Below, piece by piece: positions 27,793 through 37,215 of a stretch of 64,000 nt of DNA. The DNA lies in the NCBI RefSeq assembly GCF_001983935.1, contig NZ_CP017641.1, positions 5,022,001-5,086,000 on the forward strand, read 5' to 3'. Each line of letters starts with the position of its first letter. Positions within the stretch are counted from its first letter, which is position 1. Made by a program: the position numbers and the translations under genes. This DNA comes from Fuerstiella marisgermanici. GTDB lineage: Bacteria; Planctomycetota; Planctomycetia; Planctomycetales; Planctomycetaceae. The notes beneath the pieces are model-generated. The model did no database searches. It worked only from the letters and a program-made list of their open reading frames with translations, and was not told where the DNA came from.

Positions 27793-30700
27793 ATGAGTAA
27801 GTCACAACGCGGCGGAAACCGCCCCTCCAAAAGCAGCAGTGCTCACGGAACCCTTCTTCCAGGATCGGCAAACCCCGGGGCCAGCGACAAAACCCAATCA
27901 ACGGTTGAGGCTGAACCGCAGGCGACGGCATCGCCTTCAACGGCGTCAGGGACCGACCGACCTGCCGTCTATGATACCCAGGCAGCTCCGCCGATCGCCC
28001 GCCAATCACCGCCACAGCCCGGGTCGCATGCTGCGCAGTCAGAATCAAGACCGTCAGCCGCCCCTCGAAAGTTGCCATCGCAGCAGGATCTGCGAGCCGT
28101 CACTGCCACGCAGGTACCACCCGCAAGCGGCGCCGGCGTCATCGGCAAAATGACGCGGGCCCATTCCAAATCTGTGTCGTTCCCGGATCTCGACAACATC
28201 ACGGAACCGGAAGGCTTTGCCACAGCGCCGGACGATGACTCCAATGTCGAAAACAAGGCACAAAGCGAAGGCGGCGCCGAAGGGAAAACGGTTCAGCAGC
28301 GATCGCGTCGACGAGTGCCAGGCAAGAGTACCTGGAACCTGCGGATCAAGCAGCGTGGCGTGGCAGGACATATCTCCGGGATCATTAATGAGATCCCACT
28401 GGATCCCAGCAAAGCCACCGGGCTGCAGTCAGCACTCACGGTTGACAATTCGGCGGCAGAATACGACATCATCGATGAACTCGGCGCAGGCAACATGGGC
28501 ATCGTTTATCGAGCTCGCCAGACGTCATTGAATCGTGAGCTGGCGATCAAGACGCTGAAGCCGGATTCGACCAACGCCGAATATGATCAGGCCATGTTCG
28601 TTTCGGAAGCCGTCGTCACGGCGAACCTCGTTCATCCGAACATTGTGCCCATCCATGACCTTGGCCGCACAGAAGACGGCAAGTTGTTTTATTCGATGAA
28701 ACAGGTCAACGGCATTCCGTGGCAGAACACCATTCGGGAAAATTCGGCGGAAGCGAATCTTGAAATCTTCCTGAAAGTCTGCGACGCCGTAGCTTACGCT
28801 CATTCGCGAGGCGTCGTGAATCGCGATTTGAAGCCGGAGAATGTAATCGTCGGCAGCTATGGCGAAGTGATTGTGCTGGACTGGGGACTGGCCATCACCA
28901 CGTCGGCCTTCGCAAAAAAAGACAGCGTGATTGTCGACTTCCGAGGCGGCGGGGGAACTCCGGCCTACATGGCTCCGGAGCTTCTTGATGAAGACGTCAG
29001 CCGAGTCGGGCCGCACAGCGACATCTATCTTCTTGGCGCGATTCTGTTCGAACTGCTTGAGGGGATTCAGCCACATTGCCTGCGGAAAATGTGGGACAGC
29101 GACGATCCGGAAGAACAGATGAACATCGTTCTATGGGCCGTCATGCAAAACGAAATCGAACCTGACGTGCAAAACGATGGTGAACTCATGCAGATCGCCC
29201 TCAAAGCCATGTCGACTCAGCCCGAAGATCGCTATGACACGGTGGAAGAGTTGCAGGAAGCGATTCGTGAATACCGCATCACGGGCCGCGCGGAAGAATT
29301 GATGCTGAAAGTCGAACAGAAAGGAACGTCAACTTACACCGAATACCAAAGTGCCGTCGCGCTGTACGAAGAAGCGTTGCGTAAGTGGCCCAGCAACCGA
29401 CGAGCTCAGGATGGAAACAAAAAGGCTCGCCTGGCGTATGCCGAGCTGGCTCAAAAGAAAGGTGACATTGACCTCGGCCTGCAGGTTATCCCCAGCGACG
29501 AAGATCGCCGGTTTCAGACGGTGCGTAAAAAGCTGAAACGGACGAAGCGGACGCGTTCAATCATTAGAGCGACATGGAGCTTGTTGCTGGTCTCTGCGAT
29601 CGGACTGTCTGCATTCCTGCTGCTCACGCAAGCGGAGCTGCGAAATGGGCGGACCGCATTGGCACAGCAGGAAATTGAGCTCGACCAAAAGACAAAACTT
29701 GCCGCAAAGAAAACTGCAGAAGCGAAAGCAGCCACGGAGGTTGCCACAGCGAAGACTGAGGAAGCAAACGAAGCAGAGGCAAGAATCTTAGCTGCGAAAG
29801 CGGATTTGGATAAGGCAATGCTTGCCCTGCAGGAAGCAAAGCAGACAAACCTGGACCTTGCGCATGAAATTGGCATAAAGAAAAAAGAACTTGATACAAA
29901 GACGAAAGAAGCGGAGACAGCTACCAAAGCCGCGGAAGACGCAAGGACCCAGCTTGAAGCAGAAACTCGCGCCGCTATCGCCGCCAAGGCTGAAGCCGAG
30001 GAAGCTAAAAAACTGACCATTATCGCGAGGTTCGATGGGCTCACCGAGCGAATCAACGCGATGATCAGTATTCGTGACTACGGCCGAGTATCTAAGTGGG
30101 CACTCGAAGCCGAAAAACTTGGCGAACGCCACGATTTCATTGGCGAAGAAAAAATCGAGGCCATCAAGAAACAGCGACTGCATGCAATTGAGGCAATGAC
30201 CGGACATTCTGCAATACAGAGGCCTGGACATATTGAACACGCCATTATCAGCCGCAATGGCACAACGCTGGTGACCGACACTCGAGACGAAAACGCGCCT
30301 CGTGACGCCAAACTGATGGTATTTCGAGATCGCAAACTTGCAGACTTAGCACCTTCGCACGGCCTACCTCTCAAATTCACGGGCCGCAAAGTTCGGGACC
30401 TTTCGGTTTCCAGCAGCGGCGATGTCATTTGCGTTGTGGACGATCAAAGCATTCACGTCTGGCAATGGAACGGAACCAATTACCATGCCGTCAATGTCAC
30501 ACAACCGACCGAGATCAAGCAGAAAGGACTGAAACTAGAGCAGGGCCTGGTGAGTGACGATGGTCTGCACGTGTTTGTGATCGCACGGAATAGGTTTACA
30601 CACGTACTTGCGTGGTCGCTGCAGGACAACTCGGGCCAACATCAAGCGACAGTACAACTTGAAATCGAAGATGATGACTTTAATGGTGTTCGGGATGCGG

Positions 30701-33693
30701 TCCTGCCACCGGACAAATCGGTGCTGATTGTCGCCCTGGGCGACGGCAGCTGCCGAGCCATCCCCCTGAAATGTGATGGTGCCAACGTGCAGATAGCTGG
30801 CCGAGTACCGGGCAACGTCATCGGCTCCGATTTCCCAGCTCTCAGTGGCCTTGACGATCTTGGGACACAGGATGAAGGCGGTCGAAACGGGCGGTTCCAG
30901 CCGCGAACCCTTTCGTTGTCACGCGACGGCTCAGAGCTCGTGTTGACTGAAGGCAATCGTTTCTTTGTCGTGCCGCAAAACAAAAATGCAAGGGCCGATG
31001 AGTTTCCTTATCGCAGTCCGAAACAACTGGCTGGTTTCGCCACGACCACATGCAATCACGATGGCATAATTCGCGCGATGGATGTCTCTAAGGATGGCCA
31101 GACCGTAATAACCGCCCAGGGAAAATTCATCCAGGTGTGGAAGAAACGCGGCAATGCATTCACACTTGCTGAAATCCCTGGCTTGCTCATCGAGAAGTAT
31201 GTCGCCGGCCATAGCCATTCCATCAGCACACTTGCGTTCGAAGGGACGTCGTCAAATTACATTCTGTCCGTAGGTCAGGACAATGTTGTGCGACGCTGGA
31301 ATCTGGACGAGTATGAAAATTACGTCGCCGGCTTCGAACAGATGATGGACGAACTGGAAGCGCTTGCTGACCCAGACCTAAGCGTGTCGCGATCGGCACC
31401 AGGCGTACGAGTGCCGCACGAAAACCGCAAGCCAAGTCGCTATATCCTGACGTCCGGTCCGCAGCCGCCGAATCAACTGCTGGCGAGTCAGCAGCCACCT
31501 CAAATTAGACCGCCGTCAAACGCCAAGCGGTTTCGTCAGGCACGTCACGTGTATTCTGCTGAATTCAGCAACGATGATTCTCGACTAGTCGTCGGAGCCG
31601 ACGACTTGGCAGCCCATTCGTTTAACAGCGTAACGGCCGAGCAAACGTTGAGTGCTCACATGCTGCTGCCGCGTGACCCGTTTTTCGCGCCGGAACGCAA
31701 CAACTTCCTGGAAGGTCACGTTCCGGAAATTGTGTCGATGACATTTCTACCGCCCGATGGCAAACAGCTGCTGACGCTGGACTACTTCGGATCGATCAGT
31801 GTCTGGGATGCCTTCGATGATGAAAATGGCATCGGTTACGAACTATCGCGACCGCTGCCCAGTGAGCCGGTCAACCAGGCGGCACCTGGGCAACCGTATG
31901 AAGTCGAAGATTCGTATTGCGACGTCGCCGTGTCTCCCGACGGCAAGTATGTGATTGCTGGCGGAGTGCGCAACGACGGCAACACAAATATGCGGGAATC
32001 AAAAGACGAATACTTCGCGGCACTGTGGAAGGTCGACGACTTCATGAAATCGGCCACACCTGGGCCGTATCGGGAACTACGCGATGTTCATGACTGGCGC
32101 ATCACGGCCGCCGCATTTTCACCGGATGGCACGAAAGTCATCACTGCCGGGCGACGAGGCAGGTTCGCATTGTGGGATTTTGAGAACAACAAAGTGTTGG
32201 CCATGGCTGAGGGCGGGCATGGTTCGGACGGCGTGTCAGGAGTGTTCTTCGTTTCGGACGACACCATGATTTCTGCCGGATTCGATGGGAATGTCTTCCG
32301 CTGGTCGATCGACGGCGACAAGCTGATCCCAACCGCAATCCAGCGAGACACAAACCAATCGGCCGTGCCGGACTACATCATTCGCATGCGTCCCTCACCC
32401 GACCGCAGCCAATTCATCACGTCTGATCTGACCAAGGATCCCAAAACCGGCGTCTATCTACTGAAACTCAACTCCTGGTCTTCGCAGGATGGCTGGCAGG
32501 CGACCCTGCCAGTTGATATCGAAGCTCCGTTAAATGACCTGGGGAGCCCCTACCGACACGACATTTCCTGGGCAGACGACAGTAAGCAGGTATTGTTTGT
32601 CCATGACAAGAAGCTGCTGATACTGGACAGCGACGGATGGAAAGTCCAAGAAGGTCTGCAGTTGCCTGCCACCGAATCCGCCATCCGCGGTGCCTTTGCC
32701 CCGCTTGTGGAGAACGAACTGCGAATTGCCACCTTTGATGGCCGGTTCGCGAGTTTATGGAACGTGATGAATGGGGACTTAATCACGCGGTTTCGTTCAC
32801 ACCTGTCCAGCGTGCGAGCCGGCTTTTCGTCCGACAGGCGTTTTGTTGTGACAGCCAGCGATTCGATTCGAGTTTTCAATTCTGACGAGTCGAGCCCCGA
32901 TCATGGACGGCCGCTACTTCGGCTCTCACAGGATGCCACAGGACACACGCTGCCTGCTGACGCCGCTTTCAGCCCGATTGACGGCGACTATCGCTTTGCC
33001 AGTATCGACGCGGCTGGCACGATTAGCTTGTGGGACTGGGGGCCGGGAATGCAGCCGCCCAAAACGCCCGTGTTTAAGATCAGGCCTGATGATATTGATG
33101 CCGACGCCGCTCGCACCCTGGCGAATTCGCTTTGCTGGAGCGACGACGGGCAACTGTTAGCGTCGACGCATTCCGGAAAAGTGCGACTCTGGAAAGTGCA
33201 GGGCGACACCCTTCAGCCGGTTCCATTAGCGCTGCCGGAAAAATTGTATCCGGAAGATCTCACGATCGATGATATTGATTTTTCCTCCAACGGCCAGTTG
33301 CTGGTGGCGGGCGGCGTGTATGACCGAAACGCTTATGGCCTGATCTGGAAAATCGCAAATGGAGCGGCGTCGCCCGTGGCTGAAATTGATGCGGAGGACC
33401 GCCACGAAGGCATTCGCGGCATCACGGCTATTGTTATCAACGACGTGACCAACGAAGTGGTTTCCGGTGGTGCCGATTCTCGGCTTCAACGTTGGCAGAT
33501 CGGTGGTACCGATAATGACGAGCTAACCGTATTGCCTTGGATTGGGGAACGTGAAGGCCGCGGCCCGAACAGCGAGGACAGGTTCACCAATCCTCACAGC
33601 AGCGCAATTACCTCGCTGGATACAGCCGCCGACGGACGGTTTGTATCAACCGACGAAGACGGCTGGATCGTCATTTGGCCGTCACAGCGGTGA
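27793..33693 (+). CDS. Transmembrane Ser/Thr protein kinase with WD40-type sensor region
   Basis: A 1,966-residue Hanks-type kinase. Disordered, proline/serine-rich N-terminus to about residue 220; kinase domain about 224-500 with glycine loop LGAGNMGIVYRA, ATP-binding K253, catalytic loop NRDLKPENV (D345) and DWG at 363-365, then PAYMAPE. Thus the HRD histidine is Asn, and DFG is DWG. A tetratricopeptide-like stretch follows, a transmembrane helix at about 592-615, an Ala/Glu/Lys coiled coil to about 750, and about 1,200 residues of degenerate WD40 repeats. The start is ATG 27793 (not TTG 27784). It lies 186 bases after the giant surface gene on the same strand. Substrate unknown. Confidence 0.9.
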   Translation: MSKSQRGGNRPSKSSSAHGTLLPGSANPGASDKTQSTVEAEPQATASPSTASGTDRPAVYDTQAAPPIARQSPPQPGSHAAQSESRPSAAPRKLPSQQDLRAVTATQVPPASGAGVIGKMTRAHSKSVSFPDLDNITEPEGFATAPDDDSNVENKAQSEGGAEGKTVQQRSRRRVPGKSTWNLRIKQRGVAGHISGIINEIPLDPSKATGLQSALTVDNSAAEYDIIDELGAGNMGIVYRARQTSLNRELAIKTLKPDSTNAEYDQAMFVSEAVVTANLVHPNIVPIHDLGRTEDGKLFYSMKQVNGIPWQNTIRENSAEANLEIFLKVCDAVAYAHSRGVVNRDLKPENVIVGSYGEVIVLDWGLAITTSAFAKKDSVIVDFRGGGGTPAYMAPELLDEDVSRVGPHSDIYLLGAILFELLEGIQPHCLRKMWDSDDPEEQMNIVLWAVMQNEIEPDVQNDGELMQIALKAMSTQPEDRYDTVEELQEAIREYRITGRAEELMLKVEQKGTSTYTEYQSAVALYEEALRKWPSNRRAQDGNKKARLAYAELAQKKGDIDLGLQVIPSDEDRRFQTVRKKLKRTKRTRSIIRATWSLLLVSAIGLSAFLLLTQAELRNGRTALAQQEIELDQKTKLAAKKTAEAKAATEVATAKTEEANEAEARILAAKADLDKAMLALQEAKQTNLDLAHEIGIKKKELDTKTKEAETATKAAEDARTQLEAETRAAIAAKAEAEEAKKLTIIARFDGLTERINAMISIRDYGRVSKWALEAEKLGERHDFIGEEKIEAIKKQRLHAIEAMTGHSAIQRPGHIEHAIISRNGTTLVTDTRDENAPRDAKLMVFRDRKLADLAPSHGLPLKFTGRKVRDLSVSSSGDVICVVDDQSIHVWQWNGTNYHAVNVTQPTEIKQKGLKLEQGLVSDDGLHVFVIARNRFTHVLAWSLQDNSGQHQATVQLEIEDDDFNGVRDAVLPPDKSVLIVALGDGSCRAIPLKCDGANVQIAGRVPGNVIGSDFPALSGLDDLGTQDEGGRNGRFQPRTLSLSRDGSELVLTEGNRFFVVPQNKNARADEFPYRSPKQLAGFATTTCNHDGIIRAMDVSKDGQTVITAQGKFIQVWKKRGNAFTLAEIPGLLIEKYVAGHSHSISTLAFEGTSSNYILSVGQDNVVRRWNLDEYENYVAGFEQMMDELEALADPDLSVSRSAPGVRVPHENRKPSRYILTSGPQPPNQLLASQQPPQIRPPSNAKRFRQARHVYSAEFSNDDSRLVVGADDLAAHSFNSVTAEQTLSAHMLLPRDPFFAPERNNFLEGHVPEIVSMTFLPPDGKQLLTLDYFGSISVWDAFDDENGIGYELSRPLPSEPVNQAAPGQPYEVEDSYCDVAVSPDGKYVIAGGVRNDGNTNMRESKDEYFAALWKVDDFMKSATPGPYRELRDVHDWRITAAAFSPDGTKVITAGRRGRFALWDFENNKVLAMAEGGHGSDGVSGVFFVSDDTMISAGFDGNVFRWSIDGDKLIPTAIQRDTNQSAVPDYIIRMRPSPDRSQFITSDLTKDPKTGVYLLKLNSWSSQDGWQATLPVDIEAPLNDLGSPYRHDISWADDSKQVLFVHDKKLLILDSDGWKVQEGLQLPATESAIRGAFAPLVENELRIATFDGRFASLWNVMNGDLITRFRSHLSSVRAGFSSDRRFVVTASDSIRVFNSDESSPDHGRPLLRLSQDATGHTLPADAAFSPIDGDYRFASIDAAGTISLWDWGPGMQPPKTPVFKIRPDDIDADAARTLANSLCWSDDGQLLASTHSGKVRLWKVQGDTLQPVPLALPEKLYPEDLTIDDIDFSSNGQLLVAGGVYDRNAYGLIWKIANGAASPVAEIDAEDRHEGIRGITAIVINDVTNEVVSGGADSRLQRWQIGGTDNDELTVLPWIGEREGRGPNSEDRFTNPHSSAITSLDTAADGRFVSTDEDGWIVIWPSQR

Positions 33694-33892
33694 TCAATCG
33701 CTAAACTTCCCGACAACTGCAGATTCGCCAGCGTTTCGCTGTTCCGACGCAAATCACGTTTGCTGCAGAAGTGTGCGTTTCGTCGACGAAGATCTGAGAG
33801 ACGGCGATTGCTGCCGATTTCCGGTTTGTAGAAAACCTAACTATCCCGCCCGCTTTTCGGCAGGTCAGATCCTTTCTCTCAGGAACAGTTCA

Positions 33893-34630
33893 ATGATGTC
33901 CAGACACCTTCAGGCTGCCGCAATCCTGGCCATGATTGCAACCGGTCCACATTCAATCGCCGATGAGTTCGGTCATGTGGCTCCCGGCACGGTGATTAGC
34001 TCAGGTACGGTCATTGACCACGGCACTGTGATTAATTACGGCGGATGCGGCAGTACTGCCTGTGGGACAGTGGGTTGCGGTACGGTCAGCTGTGGCCCGT
34101 GTGCTGGCGGCGGCTGTCAAACAGGCTGCTCGACATGTGGCGGATTCGACGGCTGTTCGATGTGTGGATTTGGTGACGGCTTCGGTGGCGAAGGGATTGA
34201 CATCGACAGTCTGACAATCGAATCACAGTCGAAGAAGCTGTACGAGTCCCTGCAGGCACAGCTTATTTTCATCATGCCTGAAGATGCAGACCTGTACCTT
34301 TCGAATCAGCGAATGATGACTTTGGGCGCGAAGCGAACTTTTAACATACCCGTTAACGACCAGAAGCGAGTCTACAAATACGAAATCAAAGTCGACGTCG
34401 TTCGTGGCGGCAAGAAATACTACAAGAAGCAAAAGATCGAAACCCTGCGAGCTGGGGCGATTCTGGAAATCGCTGTTGTGGCTCCAAAGATCGAAGAAGG
34501 TGAAGATCCGGTCATCGTCCTCGCCGCCGCCGTCAAGGCTCCCGGCGGACCACCGGCCGATGAGGAAGGTGACAAGGACAAAGCAGACGAACCAGCCGCT
34601 GACGACGAAAGTCCTGTAGCCGCTCGATAG
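33893..34630 (+). CDS. Cysteine-rich secreted protein with TIGR03000-type domain
   Basis: Function unknown. With the start at ATG 33893 the protein has 245 residues and a signal peptide ending near IADEF. Residues about 45-90 are Gly/Cys-rich with repeated CGTVxCG and CxxC motifs (13 or so cysteines). The next about 100 residues match the planctomycete TIGR03000 pattern: IFIMPEDADLYLSNQRM then RTFNIPV and YKYEIKVDVVRGGKKYYKKQKIE. The tail is Asp/Glu-rich. The long upstream frame from 33542 overlaps the kinase gene and is not used. Position suggests surface or cell-wall association. Confidence 0.75.
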   Translation: MMSRHLQAAAILAMIATGPHSIADEFGHVAPGTVISSGTVIDHGTVINYGGCGSTACGTVGCGTVSCGPCAGGGCQTGCSTCGGFDGCSMCGFGDGFGGEGIDIDSLTIESQSKKLYESLQAQLIFIMPEDADLYLSNQRMMTLGAKRTFNIPVNDQKRVYKYEIKVDVVRGGKKYYKKQKIETLRAGAILEIAVVAPKIEEGEDPVIVLAAAVKAPGGPPADEEGDKDKADEPAADDESPVAAR

Positions 34631-35656
34631 TCGAACGATGCGGCGCCAGTTGGCGGGCGACGACTTCCGCCGCGTTCACGTGACAGTCTCAAGTTTGTGG
34701 TTGAGTTGCCAATGCTCGACTCAAGGGTTTTCGATAGCGAACTGTCGGCCAATTCCCTTTTGAGGCTGGCCGGTTACCCTGAAAACGCTGTGGCATGCCG
34801 ATTGCGATTCGAAACTGAATCGGTCGGCTTCGCACGGGACAGTCGGCACGCTCCGTTCCAACCCGGTTGTGCTGAACCAGACACATTGCTGCGGTGTGAA
34901 AATCAGCTCGATCACTTCAGGAGTAGCTCTTCCTTCGCGCCCGCGCGGACCTGTAGTTGTGACATGGCTAACGCCTACTCACTGCGAATAGTCTCTCCAC
35001 GCAAGACGAGAGCCCGACAACGACCTGCCACCCTTCATTGACATTGGCCGGGTATTGGGTGCCGGACCTGAAGATCGTCGCTGGATGCGGTTAGACTTGA
35101 AGACTTACGGCCGCTGGAACCGCACGCGGGCACGTCGCCTTAGCGGCCCGGATCAACTCCGCGTGGAATCGCGGCGTGCCGTTTAAACAAGCGGGCGGCC
35201 ACTTGAGCAGTTTACTTTTTGTTGTGGACGATTTGGGCTCGTGGCAAACAGCATTGATAGTACGAAACGCTTGTTCCGCGGCCACAAGTCAGCGTAACAC
35301 GCTGTACCACTTGGCAGAAGCCATTGCGAAGCTGCTGAACGCTCGCGAAGACACAGTCCCGCTGCCGCTGCAAGGACCGTCACCGCCGGATCAATCGCCC
35401 CCATCAGCTGGCAGAGCGACAGGTTCGTGAGCCTTCCCGGCAAGATTGCCGACTACGACCTTCAGCTATAACGCCCAACCAGATTGCGGGGCAGCCGGCG
35501 TGAATCGCCTGCGTTTATCAGGTGGCCTACGAATAAATTGGATTTCAATTCATCGGTGCGACGTCGCATTGTGGAACAGAACTTCGTAGCCTTTAGACTC
35601 CTCAACCTGCAAGAGAAACTCCAACATTCCCGTCCGCCGCTGAAAGCACAGCTTCG
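34631..35656. other. 1.0-kb stretch with no recognisable gene
   Basis: Short frames on both strands here (for example 35176-35430 plus and 35183-35443 minus) show no family motif, signal peptide or ribosome-binding site. It may hold the promoter of the sulfatase, a decayed gene, or an RNA; no terminator hairpin is evident. Confidence 0.5.
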
Positions 35657-37195
35657 ATGAAAACTAACTTCTGTACTTTATTGGCTCTTATCATTGGCGT
35701 TCTAACCTCACACCGTTGTTCGGCAGAAACGCCCAACATCGTTGTCATCATGGCCGACGATTTGGGATACGGTGATGTGTCCTGTTATGGAGCGACCGAG
35801 CTGCAGACACCGCACATTGATCAGTTGGCAAAAGAAGGGGTGCGGTTCACAAATGGCTATTGTTCGGCGTCAACCTGCACGCCAACTCGCTACTCACTGC
35901 TGACGGGAACTTATGCCTTTCGCGGTGAACGAACGGGAATTGCGCCGCCGAATTCTCCGGCGATCATTCAGCCCGGAACAGAAACGGTGGCGTCGTTGTT
36001 GAAGAAGGCGGGCTATGCCACGGGCGTAGTTGGAAAGTGGCACTTGGGACTCGGCGGTCCCGGCGGGCCGGACTGGAATGGTGACCTGAAGCCCGGGCCG
36101 CTGGAGATCGGCTTTGACACTTGCTTTCTATTGCCGACGACAAACGACCGAGTGCCTCAGGTCTATGTTCACGACCATCGCGTGCCGAACCTCGACCCAG
36201 CCGATCCGTTGTGGGTAGGGCAGAAGAAGCCGAGTCCCGATCATCCCACCGGGAAAACTCATCGCGACACGCTCAAGATGGATTGGTCGCACGGACACAA
36301 TTCCACCATTCACAATGGCATCAGCCGAATCGGGTTCTACACGGGCGGCCATGCGGCACGTTTTCGAGACGAAGATCTGGCGGATAAGTGGGTCGAAAAA
36401 TCCAATGAGTTCATGGAAGCTCACAAGGATGAACCGTTCTTTCTGTTCTTCAGCAGCCACGACATTCACGTACCGCGCATGCCACATGAACGTTTCCAGG
36501 GCAAAACGAAACTCGGCTTTCGAGGTGACGCGATCGTGGAACTGGATTGGTGCGTGGGTGAGGTCATGAAGACACTCGACCGACTGAGCCTCGCCGAAAA
36601 GACGTTGGTCGTATTCTGTTCAGACAATGGCCCCGTACTGGACGATGGCTACAAGGATGGAGCGATCGAAAAGAATGGTAGCCACCGAGCAGCCGGGCCG
36701 TTTTCCGGCGGCAAGTACAGCGTGTACGAGGGTGGAACCCGCACACCGTTTGTTACTCGCTGGATAGGGCGTATCAAACCGGGAGTCAGCGACGAAATGG
36801 TGTGTACCATTGACCTCGCAGCCAGTCTTGCTGCACTGACCAAACAACCATTGCCGAACGACGCGTGCCTGGACAGTTTCGATGTGTCAGGTGCATTGCT
36901 GGGTCAAGCATCGGCGAAAGGTCGCGATCACCTTGTCCAACAGGACAACGGAAGCCGTGGCACGTTCGGTCTGCGATCAGGCAAGTGGAAGCTGCACCGC
37001 TATCAGAATAAGACAGCTCGCAATGTTCGTGTCGAGCAGGAACTGGCGAACACCAAAGTACCGATGCACCAGCTGTTTGACCTGTCGGAAGATGAGGCTG
37101 AAAAGCAAAACGTGCTGGACGAACATCCGCAAGTGGCGGCCAGGCTACAAAAGCAACTGGACGCGATTATTGAGAACGGTCGCAGCCGGGACTGA
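35657..37195 (+). CDS. Sulfatase (arylsulfatase family, S1)
   Basis: Hydrolyses sulfate esters, probably from sulfated polysaccharides, after export. The 512-residue protein has a signal peptide (to about residue 23), metal-binding D34-D35 in MADDLGYGD, and the sulfatase signature CTPTR with C74 as the residue converted to formylglycine. Downstream motifs VVGKWHLGLGG, HDIHVPRMPH and FCSDNGPV are typical of the S1 family. The start is ATG 35657. It is convergent with zwf, ending 20 bases from it. Substrate cannot be named from sequence. Confidence 0.93.
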   Translation: MKTNFCTLLALIIGVLTSHRCSAETPNIVVIMADDLGYGDVSCYGATELQTPHIDQLAKEGVRFTNGYCSASTCTPTRYSLLTGTYAFRGERTGIAPPNSPAIIQPGTETVASLLKKAGYATGVVGKWHLGLGGPGGPDWNGDLKPGPLEIGFDTCFLLPTTNDRVPQVYVHDHRVPNLDPADPLWVGQKKPSPDHPTGKTHRDTLKMDWSHGHNSTIHNGISRIGFYTGGHAARFRDEDLADKWVEKSNEFMEAHKDEPFFLFFSSHDIHVPRMPHERFQGKTKLGFRGDAIVELDWCVGEVMKTLDRLSLAEKTLVVFCSDNGPVLDDGYKDGAIEKNGSHRAAGPFSGGKYSVYEGGTRTPFVTRWIGRIKPGVSDEMVCTIDLAASLAALTKQPLPNDACLDSFDVSGALLGQASAKGRDHLVQQDNGSRGTFGLRSGKWKLHRYQNKTARNVRVEQELANTKVPMHQLFDLSEDEAEKQNVLDEHPQVAARLQKQLDAIIENGRSRD

Positions 37196-37215
37196 GCAAC
37201 TCCCGGTCAGCGGCT

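Noticed and set aside
33542-33892. Upstream extension of the TIGR03000 frame
   Set aside because: It overlaps the end of the kinase gene in another phase, and the signal peptide begins at ATG 33893.
34697-35443. Possible transposase or small gene remnants in the gap before the sulfatase
   Set aside because: No catalytic motif, inverted repeat or target-site duplication could be found.
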